From Hoeflea algicola (GTDB lineage Bacteria > Pseudomonadota > Alphaproteobacteria > Rhizobiales > Rhizobiaceae), in contig NZ_JAOVZR010000001.1 in assembly GCF_026619415.1 (NCBI RefSeq), positions 3,828,501 through 3,892,500 on the forward strand: a DNA stretch of 64,000 nt. Direction: 5' to 3'. A program made the position numbers and the translations under genes. Of the stretch, positions 59,995 through 64,000 are shown piece by piece; within the stretch, counting starts at the first letter, position 1, and every line of letters starts with the position of its first letter. The notes beneath the pieces are model-generated. The model ran no database searches and was not told the DNA's origin. It worked only from the letters and a program-made list of their open reading frames with translations.

Positions 59995-61369
59995 GTAATT
60001 ACCCACCCCCGAATTCGTGATTTCCGGTTCTTCTACCGGCCTATGCCAGGACGGATGCGATGACCTGGAAGGGGTTTGCGCCTTTGAGGCGGGCGGTGTC
60101 GATGGTCGTGCGTACATCCGCCTCGGCTTGGGCGGCCCACATGGCGCGATATCCGTTTGTCACCTTTCGCTGAATGACCCATGGACGGAGCTTTCGCTCA
60201 GATGTGTTGTTGGTGACATCGACTTCTCCGGGATAGTCGCAAAACGTCAGCAGCTGATCGCGGGCCCGCCCGATCTTGGCCTGGAGCTTTTGGGCCAGGT
60301 CGCACGAAGTCGGGGCGCATAGAAGCCCGGCAAGCTGTTTATCGAATTTGCGCTTCTTGCTTGCGACGGTAGACGCAGCGAATGTGCTTATGGCTCTGGC
60401 GAAATCAAACACACGGCCAAACCAAAGCTGGAAGCGAAGAGGGAGATCATCCTCGCCATGTTCCAGCGCAAAGGCTGTATCACGCGCCAAATGTGCAAGG
60501 CAGGTTTGATGTCGATGGCCGTGAGATTGCTGGGCTGAATACCGATCAGATATCCATACCTCGGGGACATGGCCGCCCATGGTCTCGTGAACGACCCGTG
60601 CTGCACGGGAGTAATCGGGCTGGTGGACAACAGCATCCTTGCAATGAAAAACCCAGTGTTGGGCATTTGTGCCCTCGATACGCACACCGGTTTCGTCGCT
60701 GGCGACAACGCGGGCGGCTCGAAGGCTGGCCTTGGCGGCCTGTGCTGTGGCCTGGAAGCTCGGACGGGAGCGGGAAAACATGTTCATGATCGCGCCCTCG
60801 CTCACATTAAGGCCGAAGATATCCATGAACACACCGCTCAGGCGTTCGTAAGACAATGCATGGAAACTCTTGAGGTAGATCGCCAGCGCGTGAATGCCTG
60901 GCCCGAACGGCGTTGCGGTTGCCACGGCAGGTGCGGTGGCTTTTGTTGTCGTGCCGCATTGCGGGCAATGACAGGAAAAACGCCGATGCCGGGTGACATG
61001 AGGACGGATCGCAGGAATATCGATCTCGTCATAGGCCCCGGCCAGCACCATCGTATCATCACCGGAAAACGCATGGCCGCATCTCTTGCAGGCGGTCGGT
61101 TCATGATCGCGAAACATGTCGGCAAAATCCGCCAGCACCCTATTGTGGGGTTCATGCCCGGGCTTGGCTCCACCCGGTCGTGAGTTGACGCGTTTCTCTT
61201 TCTTGTCCGTCGAGGGCGGCTTGGAAGACGTCCGAGAATCCTTGGAAGGCCGTTGGAGCCGAAGCACCATCTCGATCAATTCGTCCTTGCTCAGCTGCTG
61301 CAAATCAGTCCGATCCATATCATCATGGATTCAGACATTGTGGTGCATGGCAAGGGGGTGGGTAATTAC
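59995..61369 (-). mobile_element. IS66-family element, single-transposase (ISBst12-like) type
   Basis: 1375 bases delimited exactly. Terminal inverted repeats of 16 bases, GTAATTACCCACCCCC at 59995-60010 and its complement at 61354-61369, begin with the IS66-type GTAA. Direct target duplications AGCGATCC lie at 59987-59994 and 61370-61377. One transposase gene fills it on the minus strand. It lacks tnpA and tnpB, as in the ISBst12 group. Intact ends and perfect duplication suggest recent insertion into the nuclease gene. Confidence 0.95.
60041..61318 (-). CDS. IS66-family transposase (TnpC-like)
   Basis: 425 residues. N-terminal coiled coil (DLQQLSKDELIEMVLRLQRP) and a Ser/Lys-rich SKDSRTSSKPPSTDKK, a cysteine zinc region CKRCGHAF...CHCPQCG, and a DDE domain with VVASDETGVRIEG, VWISDRYS and NNTSERKLRPWVIQRKV. 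It appears complete. Sole gene of the 1375-base element. Confidence 0.95.
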   Translation of the reverse strand: MDRTDLQQLSKDELIEMVLRLQRPSKDSRTSSKPPSTDKKEKRVNSRPGGAKPGHEPHNRVLADFADMFRDHEPTACKRCGHAFSGDDTMVLAGAYDEIDIPAIRPHVTRHRRFSCHCPQCGTTTKATAPAVATATPFGPGIHALAIYLKSFHALSYERLSGVFMDIFGLNVSEGAIMNMFSRSRPSFQATAQAAKASLRAARVVASDETGVRIEGTNAQHWVFHCKDAVVHQPDYSRAARVVHETMGGHVPEVWISDRYSAQQSHGHRHQTCLAHLARDTAFALEHGEDDLPLRFQLWFGRVFDFARAISTFAASTVASKKRKFDKQLAGLLCAPTSCDLAQKLQAKIGRARDQLLTFCDYPGEVDVTNNTSERKLRPWVIQRKVTNGYRAMWAAQAEADVRTTIDTARLKGANPFQVIASVLA

Positions 61370-61421
61370 AGCGATCCCTTTTTGTCGTCGAGGATGTACT
61401 CCTTATACTCTTCAATTTTTC
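61370..61421 (-). pseudogene. 52-base sliver of the interrupted nuclease gene between two IS elements
   Basis: Includes target duplications of both insertions (61370-61377 and 61414-61421). On the minus strand in the host frame it reads KIEEYKEYILDDKKGS, linking directly to LAEYVIKRKAVLDLLDKL of the 59299-59994 piece and preceded by EAIAG from 63886-64000. The in-frame join is strong evidence for one original gene. Confidence 0.88.
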
Positions 61422-61504
61422 GTAAGCGGTGTTCTGTCCCCACATTGCCCTGTCATCGCTGATCTGTGATCGGCTTTCCATGGATGAGCGAAGGGAGTTT
61501 CTCC

Positions 61505-61891
61505 ATGGACACTACACTGGAGATACTCACGACTGGGAAGACCGGTCGTGAGCGACATCGCCGTTGGCCTGATGCGGTCAAGGCCAAGATCGTTTCGGAA
61601 AGTCTGCGCCCGGACGTGACGGTGAATCAGGTGGCAGAGCGCTACGGGTTGAAGCCCAACCATTTGTCTGCTTGGCGCGCGATGGCACGGCAGGGCAAAT
61701 TGGTTTTGCCTGCGCCCGAAGATGCGATGGAATTCGCAGCGATGGTCGTCGAGACGCCATCTGCCGAACCGCCGGCCAAAGAAGTCAGCCGTCCCGAGAT
61801 CATTGTCGGCCCTGTCACGATCCGCCTGGAGGAAGGTGCATCGACCGCTCGGGTCGTGGCTGTTGCACGTGCGCTTGCGACCTCGGCATGA
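61505..61891 (+). CDS. tnpA: IS66 accessory protein TnpA
   Basis: 128 residues. Helix-turn-helix of the IS66 OrfA/IS3 OrfA type: RERHRRWPDAVKAKIVSES, VTVNQVAERYGLKPNHLSAW. Required with TnpB and TnpC for transposition. ATG 61505 with AAGGGAG upstream is preferred over 61466. Its stop overlaps the tnpB start (ATGA, 61888-61891). Confidence 0.92.
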   Translation: MDTTLEILTTGKTGRERHRRWPDAVKAKIVSESLRPDVTVNQVAERYGLKPNHLSAWRAMARQGKLVLPAPEDAMEFAAMVVETPSAEPPAKEVSRPEIIVGPVTIRLEEGASTARVVAVARALATSA

Positions 61892-62241
61892 TCTTTCCAT
61901 CAAACCGCGTGCGGATCATGGTGGCGACGAAGCCTGTGGACTTCCGCAAGGGCCATGACGGCTTGGCTGCGCTGGTGAAGAACGAGTTGCGCAAAGACCC
62001 GTTCACTGGAACGGTGTTCGTGTTCCGGTCACGCAAGGCGGATCGGTTGAAGCTGATCTACTGGGATGGCAGCGGTCTTGTGATGGCCTACAAGCGACTG
62101 GAAGATCACACCTTCACTTGGCCGGGTATCAGAGATGGCCTAATGACATTGGGCCATGCTCAGTTCGAAGCGCTGTTTGCGGGCCTCGACTGGCGACGCG
62201 TTCGTTCCGTGGAAACGAGAGCACCGGAGGCCATCGAATAG
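61888..62241 (+). CDS. tnpB: IS66 accessory protein TnpB
   Basis: 117 residues, IS66 Orf2 family. MIFPSNRVRIMVATKPVDFR, KGHDGLAALVKNEL, TGTVFVFRSRKADRLKLIYW and DGSGLVMAYKRLEDHTFTWP are typical. The open frame extends upstream through tnpA but ATG 61888 is the family start. Function in transposition is essential but mechanistically unclear. Confidence 0.95.
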   Translation: MIFPSNRVRIMVATKPVDFRKGHDGLAALVKNELRKDPFTGTVFVFRSRKADRLKLIYWDGSGLVMAYKRLEDHTFTWPGIRDGLMTLGHAQFEALFAGLDWRRVRSVETRAPEAIE

Positions 62242-62309
62242 CTGCGGCACGATGACTCGGGTGGCAAATACCAAAGGCAATTCGAAGCGGGATTTAGTAG
62301 ATTCCGGCC

Positions 62310-63869
62310 ATGCTGAACGCCGCCGATCTTCCCGATGATGTTGCCGCCCTGAAGGCGATGCTGATTGCGGCGCAGGCACGCGAGGCAGGCAAGGACGCCC
62401 AGATTGTCCGCAAAGATGAGCGGATCGAACGGCTGGAGAAACTGGTTGCCGCCTTCAAGCAAGCGGCCTTCGGGCGCAAGTCCGAGAAGACCGATCCCGA
62501 CCAATTCGATCTGGCACTTGAAGACCTGGAAACGGCAATGGCCGCGATCCATGCCGAGGATGAGGCGGACGCCCCCTTGGGCAAGCGGTTCATCAAGCCA
62601 CGAGCGACCAATCGCGGCTCTCTTCCAAAGCATCTTCCTCGTGTCGAAGAGGTGATCGAGCCGGAAAGCCTGATCTGCGCCTGCGGCGGATGCCTGCATT
62701 GCATCGGCGACGATGTGTCCGAGAGGCTGGACGTGATCCCGGCCCAGTTCCGCGTCATCGTCACACGCCGCCCCAAATATGCCTGCCGCGCCTGCACCGA
62801 CGGCGTCGTTCAGGCCCCAGCTCCTGCACGTCTGATCCAGGCTGGGTTGCCGACGGAAGCGACGGTCGCCCATGTGCTGGTCTCCAAATATGCCGATCAC
62901 CTTCCTTTGTATCGGCAGGCTCAGATCATGAGCCGCCAAGATATTGATCTCGACAGGTCCACACTTGCCGATTGGGTCGGTCGCGCAGCCTTCGAATTGT
63001 GTCCCGTCTTTGATGCGCTGATCTCCGACCTGAAGCGTTCGAGCAAGCTCTTCATGGACGAGACCCGTGCCCCCGTGCTTGATCCCGGCTCCCGTAAAAC
63101 CAAGACAGGATACTTCTGGGCCTTGGCTCGTGATGATCGTCCATGGGGCGGTGGTGCGCCACCAGGCGTCGCCTTCACCTACACTCCCGGTCGCGGGGGC
63201 ATTCATGCCGAACGGATATTGCAGGGCTTCTCGGGCATTCTGCAGGTCGATGGCTATGCCGGATACAACAGGCTGATCGCGCCAGACCGGATTGGCCCGG
63301 ACATTCGGCTTGCCTATTGTTGGGCCCACGCTCGTCGCAAGCTGGTGGAGATCACCCGCAACGGAGCAGCACCGATTGCCGAGGACGGCGTCAAACGGAT
63401 CGGCGAACTCTACCGGATCGAAGCCGAATTGCGCGGCCTTCATCCGCAGGCTCGCCTCGCCGGGCGACAGGAACGATCAGCCTCGCTGGTAACCGAATTG
63501 GAAACATGGCTCGTTCATCACCGTGCCCGTGTTGCGGCCAAATCGCCGCTTGGCGAAGCCTTGAAATACATCGCCAAATACTGGGAGGGTCTGCTTCTCT
63601 TCCTCGCCGACGGCCGCATCGAAATCGACAACAACAGCGTGGAGCGAACCATCCGGCCGATAGCCCTCAATCGGAAGAACGCACTCTTCGCCGGCCATGA
63701 CGCTGGAGCCGAAAACTGGGCCATCATCGCCTCGCTCGTTGAGACCTGCAAACTCAACGCCGTTGATCCGCAGGCCTATCTGACCAGGACACTTACCGCC
63801 ATCGTCAACGGTCATAAACAGAGCCGGATCGATGAGCTGCTTCCTTGGAATTATCCTGCCAAGGTGTGA
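62310..63869 (+). CDS. tnpC: IS66 transposase TnpC
   Basis: 519 residues. Leucine-zipper-like N-terminus, FKQAAFGRKSEKTDPDQ, a zinc-binding region with CACGGCLHCIGDD and YACRACTDG, and the DDE domain with LFMDETRAPVLDPG, LQVDGYAGYNRL, YCWAHARRKLVEI and IEIDNNSVERTIRPIALNRK, ending with the IS66 C-terminal domain. Complete. Catalyses transposition of the 2464-base element. Confidence 0.96.
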   Translation: MLNAADLPDDVAALKAMLIAAQAREAGKDAQIVRKDERIERLEKLVAAFKQAAFGRKSEKTDPDQFDLALEDLETAMAAIHAEDEADAPLGKRFIKPRATNRGSLPKHLPRVEEVIEPESLICACGGCLHCIGDDVSERLDVIPAQFRVIVTRRPKYACRACTDGVVQAPAPARLIQAGLPTEATVAHVLVSKYADHLPLYRQAQIMSRQDIDLDRSTLADWVGRAAFELCPVFDALISDLKRSSKLFMDETRAPVLDPGSRKTKTGYFWALARDDRPWGGGAPPGVAFTYTPGRGGIHAERILQGFSGILQVDGYAGYNRLIAPDRIGPDIRLAYCWAHARRKLVEITRNGAAPIAEDGVKRIGELYRIEAELRGLHPQARLAGRQERSASLVTELETWLVHHRARVAAKSPLGEALKYIAKYWEGLLLFLADGRIEIDNNSVERTIRPIALNRKNALFAGHDAGAENWAIIASLVETCKLNAVDPQAYLTRTLTAIVNGHKQSRIDELLPWNYPAKV

Positions 63870-63885
63870 GCGGAACACCGCTTAC

Positions 63886-64000
63886 AATTTTTCCAGCAAT
63901 AGCTTCGTCATATTGAAGTGCATCAACTATATCCCGCCGCACACCATTGAATCGGCGTTGTCGGCGATAGCGGTGTTGTGCCATCTCAACATATATTTTC
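63886..64000 (-). pseudogene. Further upstream piece of the interrupted nuclease gene, continuing past the window
   Basis: Minus-strand frame reads KIYVEMAQHRYRRQRRFNG, then VRRDIVDALQYDEAIAG and joins KIEEYKEY of the 61370-61421 sliver across the AATTTTTC duplication. No start codon is seen here, so the gene's 5' part lies beyond 64000. The residues are Arg- and Gln-rich and do not identify the protein. Confidence 0.8.

Larger units (their letters stand above)
61422..63885 (+). mobile_element. IS66-family element with tnpA, tnpB and tnpC
   Basis: 2464 bases. Ends GTAAGCGGTGTTC (61422-61434) and its complement GAACACCGCTTAC (63873-63885). Target duplication AATTTTTC at 61414-61421 and 63886-63893. 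Carries the full IS66 set tnpA-tnpB-tnpC on plus, opposite to the interrupted gene. Ends and genes appear intact, so it may be active. Canonical IS66 length is about 2.5 kb. Confidence 0.95.

Noticed and set aside
60017..60117. N-terminal extension of the nuclease fragment frame into the IS element
   Set aside because: Chimeric frame created by the insertion; the in-frame host sequence lies on the far side of the IS.

Overview
The window looks like a chromosomal segment of a high-GC alphaproteobacterium of the order Hyphomicrobiales (Rhizobiales), plausibly a Hoeflea/Rhizobiaceae-type organism. The support is the gene families (matAB behind a TRAP permease, imuA-imuB-dnaE2 behind a GAAC-N7-GAAC LexA box, PccR-type regulator, rhizobial-style intergenic palindromes) and the uniformly GC-rich codon use. 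No species can be fixed from the sequence alone.

Layout. (1) 1-3227: end of a TRAP transporter large permease, then malonyl-CoA decarboxylase and malonyl-CoA synthetase, a malonate uptake and use operon. (2) 3333-7746, minus strand: a compact dlt-like operon of adenylation protein, highly divergent MBOAT-type membrane protein, acyl carrier protein and an unrecognised polytopic membrane protein. (3) 8152-11016: a frameshifted Ldh2-family reductase and an alpha-ketoglutarate-semialdehyde-type dehydrogenase. (4) 11259-19999: a surface-glycan locus with GT25, GalE, a methyltransferase, GT11 and an FkbM methyltransferase on plus, and FkbM, GT10, Gmd (frameshifted), Fcl and FkbM on minus. It reads as GDP-L-fucose synthesis plus fucosyl transfer plus O-methylation. 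(5) 20398-26203: LexA box and the imuA-imuB-dnaE2 mutagenesis operon. (6) 26351-31988: Lrp-type BkdR divergent from the branched-chain 2-oxoacid dehydrogenase operon. (7) 32273-38544: peptide ABC transporter and an M19 dipeptidase. (8) 38649-48565: propionyl-CoA assimilation on minus (methylmalonyl-CoA mutase, PccA, then hypothetical, GST, cupin, PccB, BioY) with the divergent regulator PccR. (9) 48670-58580: aroQ, benE-type transporter, ppk2, a sulfur cluster (two YeeE/YedE proteins, persulfide-dioxygenase-like hydrolase, SulP transporter, 1-Cys peroxiredoxin), a frameshifted rhizobial hypothetical and a nitronate monooxygenase. (10) 58837-64000: tRNA-Thr(CGT) followed by an accessory, lower-GC stretch.

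In the accessory stretch one minus-strand gene, with a C-terminal PD-(D/E)XK-like nuclease domain, is broken by two IS66-family insertions. Both insertions can be delimited to the base: 59995-61369 with target duplication AGCGATCC, and 61422-63885 with target duplication AATTTTTC. Removing them restores an open reading frame that continues off the right edge. The full protein is probably a larger, possibly defence-related ATPase-nuclease, but its N-terminus is outside the window.

Several otherwise well-conserved genes carry apparent single-base frameshifts (Ldh2 family near 8760, gmd near 18013, the hypothetical near 57150, perhaps the FkbM gene at 14831). They could be real decay or assembly errors, and they decide whether the fucose pathway works. 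The most original observations are the dlt-like operon with its MBOAT homologue lacking the usual histidines, and the doubly interrupted nuclease gene. No CRISPR array, rRNA or prophage was seen.
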